Assembly: GCF_963678635.1 (NCBI RefSeq)
Contig: NC_087068.1
Coordinates: forward strand, 52,600,213-52,664,212
Source: Symsagittifera roscoffensis
Lineage: Eukaryota > Xenacoelomorpha > Acoela > Convolutidae
Length of the DNA stretch: 64,000 nucleotides
Direction of reading: 5' to 3'
How positions within the stretch are numbered: the stretch's first letter is position 1; each line of letters starts with the position of its first letter. A program made the position numbers and the translations under genes. Under the pieces are notes generated by a model. It did not search any database and was not told the DNA's origin. It was given only the letters and a program-made list of their open reading frames with translations. Below, one piece after another: positions 1-10,299 of this stretch.

Positions 1-690
1 TGTTGAAAGTGATCTTCATCGTGGGTATGTTGTAGTAGATTATAACATATTGATTCTTTAGTGGATTGACAATACGCTTGTGTATTTATTGAAGGATTTG
101 CTGTAAACATTATCGCTTTTCGTGGTTTTTGATTGAAAACCATTTGGTATGGTTACATTCCTAGAGTTGTTGTGATTTGTGAATTGTAGGATAAGGGGAA
201 TAATTTTACATCTGCTGACCATTCAGTATATCGTGTATCTATTCCATTAATGATACATCTAAGGTATTCCTGTAATGAACGGTTCATACCTTCGACTAAT
301 CCATTTGTCCATGGTGCATGAGATGTACGTGGTTTATGTTTGATATTATATAAGTGGCATAGTGTGATGATTTCATTATTTATAAATTCTGTGCCGTTAT
401 CTGTGACTATTATTTCGGGTAGTCCGAATTTAGCTATCCAATGTTCGCAAAGTGTTGTGTATGCGTAATAAGCGTTACAATGTGGTGCTGGGTTGAGCGC
501 TACGTAGTGCGTAAATGCATCAACAATGACCATAATATAAGAATTTTCTTCGTAGGATGGTGAACTTGGTCCTTTTGTGTCAAATAAAATTCTGTGATTG
601 AAGTATAGACTTTGTCCTTTAAAATCTTGTTTTTCTGCAATTTTGTTTTTGGTTTGGGTATGGTTTGTTTGTTTGGCATGTTACACAATC
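1..690 (-). pseudogene. Integrase fragment 1 (Ty3-like)
   Basis: The minus-strand frame carries the integrase core seen in the intact element: the first catalytic Asp in FDTKG, the second in TDNGTEF, and the third residue in NGLVEGMNRSLQEYL. The zinc-finger end (a CxxC followed by a NKPYPNQKQ-like stretch) is present but shifted out of frame near 630-650. The fragment runs off the window start, still matching the segment that follows the catalytic core. It lacks upstream RT and RNase H, so it cannot be functional. Confidence 0.8.
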
Positions 691-716
691 ATTGCATAAT
701 ACTAAATAGGTGTCCA

Positions 717-1100
717 TATATTCGCTAGAGGTTGCAATGCGTGTTTATCGGGGCGCAAAGTATTGCTATGCTCAAACTCTGTTAGTATACAATTTTTTCA
801 CTTGGCATTTTCCTTGTTTTTCATTAAATTGAAATCTTAAATAATTTCTCCCTATCGCAATTCGAAATATATTCATTTAATTTTTTATCCTAGTCATAGC
901 CAATAGTCATCTCAAGTTCCCAACCTTCTTGAAATTTTAATTTTTTGACCCTAGTTTTGAAAAAAATTGGAAAAATATGCCCAAATTACTTTTTTTTTTT
1001 TGGATTTCAGATTTATGGGTTGGGACGCGAATTTTTCTCATGTTGATGTTCTGGGGCTGCTTTTGTTAATTAATCTAGAAACAAATCGTATTCCAACTTT
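717..1100. repeat. Direct repeat unit, copy 1 (partner at 2647-3010)
   Basis: This segment (starting at CGCTAGAGGTTGCA) recurs at 2647-3010 with scattered substitutions. Each copy directly follows an integrase fragment. It has no match inside the intact 18.9-kb element that I can see, so it is probably flanking or foreign sequence co-duplicated with the integrase pieces. The stretch 1101-1255 holds nothing recognisable. Confidence 0.65.
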
Positions 1101-1260
1101 TAAGTTTGTAGCTGGTGTGAATCGAGAATTTGTTTGGGAATTAATGTTTTGTCTCTGTAATAAACTTTTTGTTACTTTTTGATAAATATCCTTATCTTTT
1201 TTTACCTCTGTTGAAAATCCATTTGGTGTGTGTACCGGAAGCTTTTTTTAAAATTTGTGG

Positions 1261-1930
1261 ATGTTGAAATTGATCTTCATCGTGGGTATTTAGTAGTAGA
1301 TTATACCATATTGATTCTTTAGTGGATTGACAATAAGCCTGTGTATTTATTGAAGGATTTGCTGTGAACATTATCGGTTTTCGTGTTTTGATTGGAAACC
1401 ATTTCCTATGGTGACATTCCTAGACTGGTTGTGATTTGTGAATTGTAGGATAAGGGGAATAATTTTACATCTGCTGACCATTCAGTATATCGTGTATCAT
1501 TTCCATTAATGACACATCTAAGGTACTCCTGTAAGGAACGGTTCATACCTTCGACTAATCCATTTGCCCATGATGCATGAGATGTAAGTGATTTATGTTT
1601 GATATTATATAAGTGGCATAGAGTGATGATTTCATTATTTATAAATTCTTTGCCGTTATCTGTGACTATTATTTCGTGTAGTTCGAATTTAGCTATCCAA
1701 TGTTCATAAAGTGGTGTGTATGCGTAATAAGCATTACAATGTGTTACTGGGTTGAGTAAAACGTAGTGCGTAAATGCATCAACAAAGACCATAATAAAAG
1801 AATTTCCTTCGCAGGATGGTGAAATTGGTCTTTTTGTGTCAAATGAAATTCTATTATTGAAATATAGACTTTGTCTATTAAAATCTTGTTTCTGTGCTAT
1901 TCGTTTTTGATTAGAAAAAAGGTTAATTTA
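1261..1930 (-). pseudogene. Integrase fragment 2 (Ty3-like)
   Basis: Second partial copy of the same integrase region. Its + strand end near 1261 aligns with window position 1. The catalytic core is readable for about 128 residues (1406-1792), with the TDNG motif followed by KEF, and NGLVEGMN retained. Substitutions relative to fragment 1 are frequent. It stops before any RNase H. Confidence 0.8.
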
Positions 1931-2089
1931 AATGACATATTATGCACTCGTTGCATAATACTTTAATCCAAATTGATGCATTTGGAAAGTAAAATTTTTG
2001 TGTAAAATTTGAGTATGTCTTTTTTCATCCTGAGTGTCTTTTTGTATGTTGTGTGTGCGATATGTTGAATGCTGTTAACATCATACTTA

Positions 2090-2640
2090 GGTGACAATCC
2101 TAAAGTTTTTGTGATTAGTGATTTATAAGATAAGGGGAATAGTTTTACATCTGTTGACTATTCAGTATATTGTGTGTCATTTCCCTTAATGATACATCTG
2201 AGATATTCTTGTAATGAACGGTTCATGCCCTCGACTAATCCATTAGTCCAAGGTGCATGAGATGTAGGTGGTTTGTGTTTAAAATTATATAATTGGCATA
2301 GATAATTTCGTTGTTTATTAATTCAGTGTCGTTGTCTGTAACAAGGATTTCGGATTTCGGGTAATCCGAGTTTTGCTCATTTTACGAATGTTCATAAAGT
2401 GTTGTATATGCATAATAAGCATTAGAATGGGGTACGTAGTGTGTAAATGCGTCAACTATGACCATTATATATGAGTTTCTTTCTGAAAATGGTGATATTG
2501 GTCCTTTTGCATCAAATGAAATTCCGTAATTGAAGTTTAGACTTTGTCCGTTAAAATCTTTTTTTCTGCAATTTGTTTTTGGTTTGGGTATGGGTTAATT
2601 AATTGGCATGTTATACAATCATTGAATAATACTAAATAGG
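2090..2640 (-). pseudogene. Integrase fragment 3 (Ty3-like), most decayed
   Basis: Third copy of the integrase core, recognisable by nucleotide similarity to fragments 1 and 2 (for example the segment encoding NGLVEGMNRSLQEYL around 2190-2260 and the VDAF region around 2450). It has several small indels and no long open frame. It is followed at 2647 by the second copy of the direct repeat, as fragment 1 is followed by the first. Confidence 0.7.
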
Positions 2641-2646
2641 TAGGTA

Positions 2647-3010
2647 TATGATCGCTAGAGGTTGCAGTGCGTGTTTATCGGGGCGCAAAGTACTGCTATG
2701 CTCAAACTCTGTTAGTATACAATTTTTTCACTTTGCATTTTCTATGTTTTTCATTATATTGAAATCTTGAAAAATTTCTCCCTATCGCAATTCGAAATGT
2801 ATTCATCTAACTATTCACCCTAGTCATAGCCAATAGTCATCTGAAGGACCCAACTTTTTTGAAATTTTAGTTTTTTGAAACTAGTTTTGAAAAAAAACTG
2901 GAAAAATATGCACAAATTCCTTGTTTTTTGGTGGATTTCAGAGGTATGGGTTGAGACGCGAATTTTTCTCATATTGATGTTCTGGGGCTGCTTTTGTTAA
3001 ATAATTTGGG
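2647..3010. repeat. Direct repeat unit, copy 2 (partner at 717-1100)
   Basis: Imperfect copy of 717-1100. The shared order integrase fragment plus this unit at both places points to duplication of a roughly 1.9-kb block. Between 3011 and 3274 I see only AT-rich sequence without a gene. Confidence 0.65.
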
Positions 3011-3274
3011 TTTTATAGGCTGATCTTCCGTCTCGCAAAATAAGATTTCACGATTTTCGAAAAAGTTGAAAAATTTGACCTTCAAAGTCCATTAAAAATT
3101 GTGCCATTTTTGGCCAGTTTTTCGAGGGTTTTTCGGTGCAATTTGTGTCTTAAACTTTTTTTTGTTACTCGGACAACCATTGTCGGAGTATCTGTAACCT
3201 AATTGGTGTCCTCTTTTAATTTCAGTTTTTGCGTTTCTTTAGATATATTTTGGTAAACGTTATTTGTGCTTCAA

Positions 3275-3455
3275 CATTCTGTGGGTTTTTCTTCTATTGT
3301 TTCTTCTACTATTTTTTCTATTGTCTTGTTACTGCTTATAGGTCTTGTGTAATAATTTAGGAGGAAGTGATCATGATTTTGATAGATAAGGGAATGTATT
3401 GGTTGTTCGTATTCAATAGGTTCGTAGTCATTTTCAACATGTATCATGTTAATTG
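3275..3455 (-). pseudogene. Pol linker remnant between gag and protease
   Basis: The minus-strand frame reads a segment closely matching the linker just before the protease in the intact element (shared core: INMI.VENDYEP, then a tyrosine-rich NYYT.PI stretch). The intact counterpart lies around 29105-29250. Here it is fused directly to leader sequence, so it marks the internal deletion. No gag or protease is attached. Confidence 0.75.
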
Positions 3456-3741
3456 AAATTGCAGTGTCGGTGTGGTGTGATTGCGACGTCCTTTTTGTCG
3501 TTTATTATACAGTTGTGTAATATAATTGTTTGTTTGCTTCCTTAATTGTTTCTTGACATACAGTTTGGGATGATGGCTGCAATATTAGGGTTAGTGATTT
3601 CTGGTGTCTTAAACTGTTACTTCTTACAATTTTTTGTGGTAAGCTTAATTTGGGGCGCATTTGTCGGGTTGGAGAGAAAAGTATATATCAATTCATGAGA
3701 ATGATTTCTACTTTCTCATGAATAATTCTAAGTTGAGATAG

Positions 3742-3750
3742 ACTTACCTT
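3742..3750 (-). promoter_or_regulatory. 5' splice-donor-like site in the leader
   Basis: On the minus strand the sequence reads AAG|GTAAGT, a near-ideal eukaryotic splice donor. The same place in the intact element (25131-25138) reads AAGTAAGTT, so a donor-like signal is kept in two diverged copies. It could serve spliced subgenomic RNAs. Whether it is used is unknown. Confidence 0.45.
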
Positions 3751-4083
3751 ATCTTATTTAGGGGTTGTAATTTGTGATCAAGGGTTGGAGAACAGTAAAT
3801 CGATCCACAAGTTTCAGGTATAATTAGAACTCAAGTAGTTCGTTTGATTTTATTTTATGACTTACTAAGTTCAACTGTTTTAGCCTGGGTCATTTGAGAG
3901 GAAGGGGATCAAATGAAGGACAAGTAACCTAAGTTTTTCCCTGTTTATCCTAATTAGAATGGTTAGCAATTTGAAAAATTTCGGTTAGTTCTGGGTCGTT
4001 AATAAGGGCTGGGTATTGAATCGACGTTTGAGGTCGTTAGACCCTAATTAGTTTAGGTGGGGGAGAACAAAATTGTTTTATTT

Positions 4084-4442
4084 GATCCAAGGATAAGCCT
4101 TGATCATCAGAAATTTAGATTTAGTTTAGTTTAATGTAAAGATCCAAAGGAAGCCTTGATGATGAGAAATTTAGATTTAATTTAAACAATTTAAAGATCC
4201 AAGGGAAGCCTTGATGATCAGAAATTTAGATTTAGTTTAAATTAATTTAAAGATCCAAGGAAAGCCTTGATGATCAGAAATTTAGATTTAGTTTAAACAA
4301 TTTAAAGACCCAGGGGAAGCCTTGATGATCAGAAATTTAGGTTTAGTTTAAATTAATCTGAAGATCGAAGGGAAGCCTTAAAGATCAGAAAATTAGATTT
4401 AGTTTAAATTAATTTAAAGATCCAAGGAAAGCCTTGATGATC
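4084..4442 (-). repeat. Tandem hairpin array, about 7 units of about 56 bp
   Basis: Units begin near 4084, 4141, 4196, 4252, 4307, 4362 and 4417. Each has a core of the form GATC(c)AAGG...CCTTgatGATC that can fold on itself, followed by an AT-rich spacer with TTAGATTTAGTTTAAA. A degenerate eighth unit lies near 4470-4490. The intact element carries only two such units (24717-24801). The repeat lies in the transcribed leader, where packaging or dimerisation signals usually lie, but no function is shown. Confidence 0.8.
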
Positions 4443-4832
4443 TGTTATTTTAAATGAAATTAATTTAAGTGAAAACAAAGATAAGCCTTGATAGTTTTTT
4501 GATAAAGGTTTAGTTAAAAAGGTTAAATTTTTGGTTTTGATGTCTGTTAGTTTTTGAGACTTGCTGTTATGTTTTAGGTGATAAAGCAGGGATGAAGAGA
4601 TGATTTATATATACTAGCAGTTTATGCTTTATACTAACTAATTTTTGTAATTTTTGTACATTAAATGTTTTTTTTTATATGTTTTTAATTTACTGAAGAT
4701 TTCTCGAGGTTAGATCTCCTTGAGAACGACTAGTGTTAATTTTATCGGTTGATATTGTATAGTTATTAGGTTTGGCGCCATGAAAGGTTTTTGAAGAGGT
4801 TTCTCCAAAATTATATGACACAAAATGAAAAA

Positions 4833-5117
4833 TCAAAATTTTTGCTGGAAGTATTCTAAGTATAAAAATTTGATCTGGTTTTGTCGTACAATCATGAAAT
4901 CGATTGGTAGATTTCTTCGTAGTCGTACGTCGTCTCTTTTTCGAGGTCTTCTTCCAATGCGGGGTAGTTCTTGTATTGTTTGGAAAATTGGCTCTGATAT
5001 ATTGACTCGTAGAGAAATTTCTACTAAATGTTTGTCCAATAAAATTTTTATAAATGTTGTATTTATCTAATTCTAATATATTTTTTCTAAATCTAGGTTA
5101 GCTAAGGTCTGTTCGAG
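4833..5117 (-). pseudogene. Leader ORF homologue (arginine-rich small protein)
   Basis: The minus-strand frame shares with 24084-24389 the pattern SLEQ.L..L, then SLR.N.SEPIF, ELP.IGRRPR.RDD and RNLP...MIVRQ. It has no ATG and two in-frame stops (near 5064-5072) between the SLEQ part and the rest, so it is broken. Amino acids are conserved more visibly than third codon positions, which suggests the ancestral reading frame was used. The product has not been recognised. Confidence 0.6.
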
Positions 5118-5133
5118 ACTTTTGGTCGCACAA
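5111..5133 (-). promoter_or_regulatory. Primer-binding site (mutated)
   Basis: Two bases inside the LTR end, the minus strand reads TTGTGCGACC and continues to CTCGAAC. It equals the PBS of the intact copy except for TGG changed to TTG and one other base. The complement has the GTTCGA of a tRNA T-loop. Confidence 0.6.
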
Positions 5134-5135
5134 GA

Positions 5136-5513
5136 CGAGTTATGTATTATACACTATACTCATAGAGTAGTTTCAGATGAGGTACACCGTCTGCTCGTCA
5201 CGCTATCTTATTTTCGGCCGGATAGATTCGTTCAACTTCTTAGTCCAATACCAATCTTAATCTTACTCTTATATCGCCTAGTCTCAATAGATCAGTGTAC
5301 ACCGGTTTATGCGAGTTAGTTTCCAGAATGAGAACAACTGTATTCTAAGTTTAATTCAAATTGCTCGGGTGCTGAAAGAAAAAGTAGTTTCAGCTCTTAC
5401 AAATAAGTGGGTTGTTAGTTTGATGGAGTATGATTGGTTAGTATTCAATATTTTATAGAGATAAAATATCAGAATTATATCCAATAATAAATTCTAGCAT
5501 AGATCTGGTTCCA
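5136..5513 (-). repeat. 5' LTR of the decayed element
   Basis: About 378 bp, starting TGGAACC on the minus strand at 5513 and ending near 5136 before the PBS. It matches the 408-bp LTRs at 23661 and 42134 along its length, with many substitutions and small gaps, including the hairpin-forming GCTGAAA...TTTCAGC and the block GACGAGCAGACGGTGTAC. The matching 3' LTR is not in the window. Confidence 0.75.
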
Positions 5514-5586
5514 ATTTGTCTAAATTCAGTTTGCATAAAGCGCTTTCAGATTTTATTTATATTGTCTGGTTTTTTGAAATATTACT

Positions 5587-5790
5587 CTGCTTTAGTGGTC
5601 AAGTTTTCCACCATTGTTGGACTTCGATAGCTACGCATTGGACATTGAACGTTATTTTTTCGTCAACAGTGAAATTTTTTACTGTTTGTTTTAATAAATT
5701 TTTCAAGAAACGGTTCATTAGTTAAGCTAATCCGTTACGACAAAATTGGTCAGATCAGGATCGAATATCAAAAATTATGTTAGCCAGATA
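5587..5790 (-). pseudogene. Integrase scrap of a different Ty3/gypsy element
   Basis: The minus-strand frame reads a short stretch of the type RNGLA.LMNRFLKNLLKQ, the region around the third catalytic residue of Ty3/gypsy integrases (family pattern NGxxExxNRxLK), followed by about 35 more residues with a QQWW-like end. A stop sits where the catalytic Glu would be expected. It is not the same family as the large element, whose version reads NGLVEGMNRSL. Very partial, so moderate confidence. Confidence 0.4.
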
Positions 5791-6779
5791 AACATAGTTA
5801 GTCATCAAGCATTGAAAAAAAAAGTTTTTGTCAATTTGAACTACTAGTGAATTATTAACCTCAAAACACTCCAAAACAGTTTCCTTAGGAGACATTACTG
5901 ATTTCTGCAGATAAAAGATGGCAACTCATTTTTGGCTCTTTTAAGAAAAAACGGTAAAGTAACTTAAGATTTAATAAATACTTACCTAATAAAAGCGATT
6001 GCTTCATTTCCATTCCTGAACTACACCTGGGGACAAAATTAAAGGCCAAACATGCTTTTGCGCTCTAAAACGCCCAAGGACCATTTGGGACACACTTTAC
6101 TTAGAGCTTCAACTAACTATTCACAAGATCTCTTTTTTAAATTGAACTGGCCAGCTTTTAATATGTTCAAAAAGGCAATTACAAACAAGCTTTTTAAAGA
6201 GCAAGAACTTGAATTGGCGTTTTTTGTCCACTAGTGTTGTTCTTTTCAAGTTTTTCTTCTTGAGTTATTCATATAATGTATGAGCTTCAAATAAAAGTTA
6301 ATGCTGGCTTTGAAAGAAAGTGCCTCTTGATTTCGTGTAGCGAATTAAGTTTGTTTGTGATAGTTGTGTCACGAATCAGATCACACTAGACACTTGCAAA
6401 AAAATTTGACTTTTGACAGAAGGATTGAAGTGTAGAAAAATAAGTAAACGTGAGGAAATGTTTAGATGACGTATCAGAACAGCACTTAAACTCATTCATG
6501 TTTTTTTTTCTAATTTTATCACTAAAACCTTCGGAGCACCACATTTTCTCATTTTCATCAACAAAATGTTTTACAGACCGTCAAATACAAATATATAGAA
6601 GAAGATAAAATGACTATAAATCAATGTTTTTACTATTAAAAGTGGTAGGGAATTGGGTTAGTGTATAAAATGATAAGGCCAACGTTGGAATCATTCAAAT
6701 TCGTTCCGAATAATTTTTTTATCCAAGCTCGGGATGCGGCAAATCACAGCCCCACAATAAAGTGAGCCTACTGTAAAAG
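5791..6779. other. No recognisable gene
   Basis: AT-rich sequence. A 60-codon frame on the + strand at 6052-6234 starts with ATG but shows no motif, signal or repeat support. Confidence 0.5.
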
Positions 6780-7275
6780 GTCTAGAGTTTTTTTGGTTAC
6801 TAAGCTTGGAGTCTAAAAAGAGGTTCTTGTAGATTGGAAATTTTTCGTTTTTGTAATAATTTTAATTGCTATTATGGCTAAAATTACGAAACCAAACTGT
6901 GTTCTGGTTACACATACACATTCATACGTAACCGTAGAACTCGGGAATATTCCCGTAGAATTCTCTATATTCCCGTAGAACTTGGGAATAGAGACAAGTC
7001 TTTGAAAATGTTCCAAATCTTGAGTGAAATATTTTTTACTTAAATGTCTTGGAGCGCGCAAACAAACGCTCTCAGCGTTTATTTTTCGGATATTTATCGC
7101 TTCGAGGAATTAGCAACGAGTAGAAAGATTAAAAAAGTGAGTGAAAAGAACATTGATATGATGAGTAAAACAGAATTGGTTTTGTGATTTAGCCTTTTGC
7201 TTAGATCTGCTTTACAATTTAGGATATTTAGAAAAAGGAAAAAGCCTATGAATGAGAGTTTTTATTTTTTCGAGT
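6780..7275. repeat. Dispersed repeat family member 1
   Basis: Shares with 20511-20770 and 22125-22560 a block containing TTTTTGGTTACTAAGCTTG, then GGCTAA.(G/A)TTACGA, then AGAGA.AA(A/G)TCTTTGAAAA. It continues into a part (7085-7275, TTATCGCTTCGAGGAATTAGCAA) that is repeated at 10735-10930 and near 22400. At 6940-6990 it contains three short GAATATTCCCGTAGAA-like repeats of its own. It looks like an old non-coding transposon; its class is not determined. Confidence 0.6.
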
Positions 7276-7383
7276 TTTAAGATCAAATGAGATTTAATTG
7301 TACTAAAATCTTTATTGTGTCTTTTTTCAAACTAAGTTAAAGAGCACAGTCAATAATAATTATGTACATATAAATTTACTACC

Positions 7384-7443
<60 letters not shown>

Positions 7444-7559
7444 GTAGTAAATTGTATATGTACACATTTATAATTGACTGTGCTCTTTAACTTAGTTTGA
7501 AAAAAGACACAACAAAGATTTTAGCTCAAATAAATCTCATTTGATCTTAAAACTCGATA
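7262..7559. repeat. Foldback hairpin with (AT)n centre
   Basis: Arms of about 120 bp (roughly 7262-7386 and 7440-7559) are inverted copies of each other. Both contain GACTGTGCTCTTTAACTTAG or its complement, and both end near CGAGTTTTAAGATCAAATGAG or its complement. The loop is an alternating AT tract (about 7387-7438). A single arm recurs at 10920-11045. This is the structure of a foldback or hairpin MITE; a slippage-prone or cruciform site is expected. Confidence 0.8.
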
Positions 7560-7679
7560 GATTTATATATAAGTAAGTAGTAGAAGAGTGAGCAGAGGTG
7601 GGGATGGGTGGTGACCCCCATGTTTTAAGATAGTCTCCAGCCTGTCACCAACCTATGTATTAAGAAAGGGAGTTATTAT

Positions 7680-8800
7680 TTACAAGATCAAAGGTTTTTT
7701 GTGTGTTGCGTCGTCCTGAATTTGTCCTTTCGGGTGAAAGCAACTCAATCCCTTCTTTGTTTGCTCGTATGTAGCAACCATAAGATTAATGGTTATAAAT
7801 CCTCTAATTGTTGAAGTCAAGTTGATTGTTTCGTCAAATACTTTGCTGTATTAATCCATAAGGCCATCACCGGATTCCTCTAGAATTTTTTTTTTCATTC
7901 CTTTGCTGCGAAATTTCATCTTGTCTGATTTGTTGTCATAGCATATATTCGTTGTTTGACAAAAGTTATTTTACCGAAGGATTTTTAGTAAAGGCTCGGG
8001 TAATACAGAGTCTGAACATCCCATTGAAATGTTTTTAGTAGTGCAGCGAAAATAGTGAAATTTGTGATCAACTTGCACCTCCACTTTGGTTCTGGCGTTC
8101 TTGGGTGCATTGCTCCACGATATCAAACTTGTCAACTTTTCCCTGGATTGTAATCAAATCGGCTTTTGTACACAGTAAATGCGATTTTCCGAAAAAAGTA
8201 ATGCTTTCATGTGCGTAGTAATACCAATATTCTCCCGTTTCGACATTACCAAGATTAAATCCAAGAACGATATTATTTTTCCAGCGGAATCCAGCTTATT
8301 GAATACTTCTTCTAGTTTCTCGATGAAAATTTTGGTACCTAGTTTTGACATTTAAAAGTTTAAAACCTTATGTCTCACGTTTTCCTTTTCTCTAACCAGC
8401 AGAAAACTTTGACAAGCACTCAACTCTTCAATGAGTTTATCTCCATCTTCCCCTTCCTCCTCCACAATCTTGTTGAAGTCTGCCACCGTATCACTTGGTT
8501 TCCGCTGTTTTGCTCCATGATATTTTCTCCGATGTTGTTGGAGAGAATAGTAACCGAAAACTCCTTCTCGGAAGGCGAGCAAACCGTTGATTGCTTGGAA
8601 GTTGATAGAGCATGCTTTTTGGCCACGTGATGTTTCATTTCTTGCTTATTGTAAATGAAGTACTTACAACCAGGAGAAGAAATAATCCCTGCTGGACAAT
8701 TTTTGCGACTTCGAACTGCATGTTTCCACAGTCCCACACTGCATTTTCTCGTTTCTATTCAGCGACGGCATATAAATTGGGAGCTTTAATAAGTAATACA
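7680..8800 (-). pseudogene. Dead C2H2 zinc-finger gene of a transposon family, copy A
   Basis: The minus strand starts near 8740. The first finger-like unit has a Cys-containing GCKYF stretch and HHVAKKH; a second ends with QQHRRKYH. An acidic helical stretch (VADFNKIVEEEGEDGDKL) and ELSACQ follow, then KLEEVFNKL and VDKFDIVEQCTQERQN. Frameshifts near 8420, 8350 and 8160 and stops further on break it. A near copy lies at 8960-10010 in the same orientation. The combination of fingers plus this conserved tail reminds me of uncharacterised multi-copy proteins of aquatic invertebrates, some linked to protein-primed DNA polymerase elements. That link is from memory and weak. Confidence 0.55.
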
Positions 8801-8959
8801 ATTTCAACGTAACGAAACTTAGAAAAAAAATCAAGGTTTTGAGAAAAAAAGTTAGTTTTAGAAGATGAAATACATAAACCACTGCTTCGTTTAATCATTT
8901 TACCACAAGTTTACAATTAGTTAATCAATACTGAATTGAATGATATTACACTATCAATT
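8801..8959. repeat. Short repeat with a copy at 11397-11535
   Basis: The segment starting AACGTAACGAAACTT and containing ATCAAGGTTTTGAGAAAA, CACTGCTTCGT and TTTTACCACAA recurs at 11397-11535 at roughly 80-85 percent by eye. It links copy A to copy B here and reappears beyond copy B there, so the whole 7-12 kb region arose by repeated local duplication. Confidence 0.55.
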
Positions 8960-10010
8960 ATTCACAAGTTCAAAGGTTTTTTGTGTGTTCCGTCGTCATG
9001 AACTTGTCTTTCTGGGTGAAAGTAACTCAATCCCTTCTTTGTTTGCTCGTATGTAGCAACCATAAGATTATTGGTTCTAAATCCTCTGTTTGTTGAAGTC
9101 AAGTACTTTGCTGTATTAATCCATAGGGCCATCACCGGATTCCTCTAGAATTTTTTGTACTCATTCCTTTGCTGCAAAATTTCATCTTGTCTGATTCGAT
9201 GTCATAGCATATATTTGTTGTTTTACAAAAGATATTTTACCGAAGGTTTTTTAGTAAAGGATCGGGTATCACAGAGTCTGGACATCCCATTGAAATATTT
9301 TAGCAGTGCAGCGAAAATAGTGAAATTTGTGATAAACTTGCACCTCCACTTTGCGTTCTGGCGTTATTGGGTGCATTGCTCCACGATATCAAACTTGTAC
9401 ACTTTTCCCTGGATTGTAATCAAATCAGGTTTCGTACAAAGTAAAAGCGATGTTTCGAAAAAAAAAGTAATGATTTCGTGTGCGTAGAAATACCAATAAT
9501 CTCCCGTTTCGACATTACCAAAATTAAATCCAAAAGCGGTGTTTGTTGTTGCAGCGGAACCAGCTTATTGAAAACTTCTTCTAGTTTCTCCAGGAAAAAT
9601 TTGGTATCTTTCTTGTTCTGTATCCAGCAGAAAATTTTGACAAGCACTCAACTCTTCATTGAGTTATCTCCATCTTACCCTTCCTCCTCCACAATCTTAA
9701 TGAAGTCTGCCACTGTATCACTTGGTTTCCGCTGTTTCGCTCCATGATCTTTTATCCGATGTTGTTGAAGAGAATAGTAAACGGAAACTCCCTCTCGCAA
9801 GACGAGCAAACCGTTGATTGCTTGGAAGTTGATAGAGCATGCTTTTTGGACACGTGATGTTTCATTTCTTGCATATTGTAAATGAAGTACTTACAACCAG
9901 GAGAAGAAATAATCTCTGCTTAACAATTTTTGCGATGTCGAGCTGCATGTTTCCACAGTCCCACATTGCATCTCTCGTTTCTATTCAGCGATGGCATATA
10001 AAAAATTGGG
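8960..10010 (-). pseudogene. Dead C2H2 zinc-finger gene, copy B
   Basis: Same orientation and layout as copy A (7680-8800), with the same finger region near 9850-9990, the acidic stretch near 9660-9720, KLEEVFNKL near 9550-9600 and the VDKFDIVEQCTQ segment near 9370. It differs by many substitutions and its own indels, so the two copies have decayed separately since duplication. No long open frame remains. Confidence 0.55.
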
Positions 10011-10299
10011 AGTTGTACTAATTATTAAGATAAAGAAATTAACACTTGTTACTAACCAAAGCGGGTGATTTGAAATGTCCCCAAAAATGTCTATTTAGTG
10101 ATTCATACCTAGTTTGAATTTCTGAAAAAAAAAGTATTTCAAGTAATTTTACAAAGTTAGATCAAATGTTTTTAGCCTAAAAAAACTCAGAATGAAAATT
10201 TTCCTATTTGGTATAGCGAAAATATGGCTTTTCACTTTCAAAATCAACCAATCAAAATCGAGTATTTTTAAAAAAGATCACTTTTTTCTTTTAGAAACC

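Larger units (their letters stand above)
1..5513 (-). mobile_element. Decayed inverted relative of the 18.9-kb Ty3-like element
   Basis: Read on the minus strand from 5513 downwards, this stretch has the same order as the 5' part of the element at 23661-42541: LTR starting TGGAACC, primer site, leader ORF, hairpin array, splice-donor-like site. It then jumps directly to a pol linker segment equivalent to about 29100-29280 of the intact copy, followed by integrase pieces. The junction near 3470 removes about 3.7 kb, including the basic ORF, ORF1 and the gag domain. The 3' half lies beyond the window edge or is gone. Nucleotide divergence is clearly visible, so this is an older family member and useful for judging which parts of the intact copy are conserved. 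Confidence 0.8.

Noticed and set aside
3275-3480. Retrotransposed spliced RNA as the cause of the leader-pol junction
   Set aside because: No GT...AG boundaries are found at the corresponding places of the intact copy.
4084-4442. CRISPR-like array
   Set aside because: Repeat and spacer are not separable, the spacers are near-identical, and the whole lies in a retroelement leader of an animal-type genome.
7387-7438. AT microsatellite as an independent feature
   Set aside because: It is the loop of the foldback and is described there.
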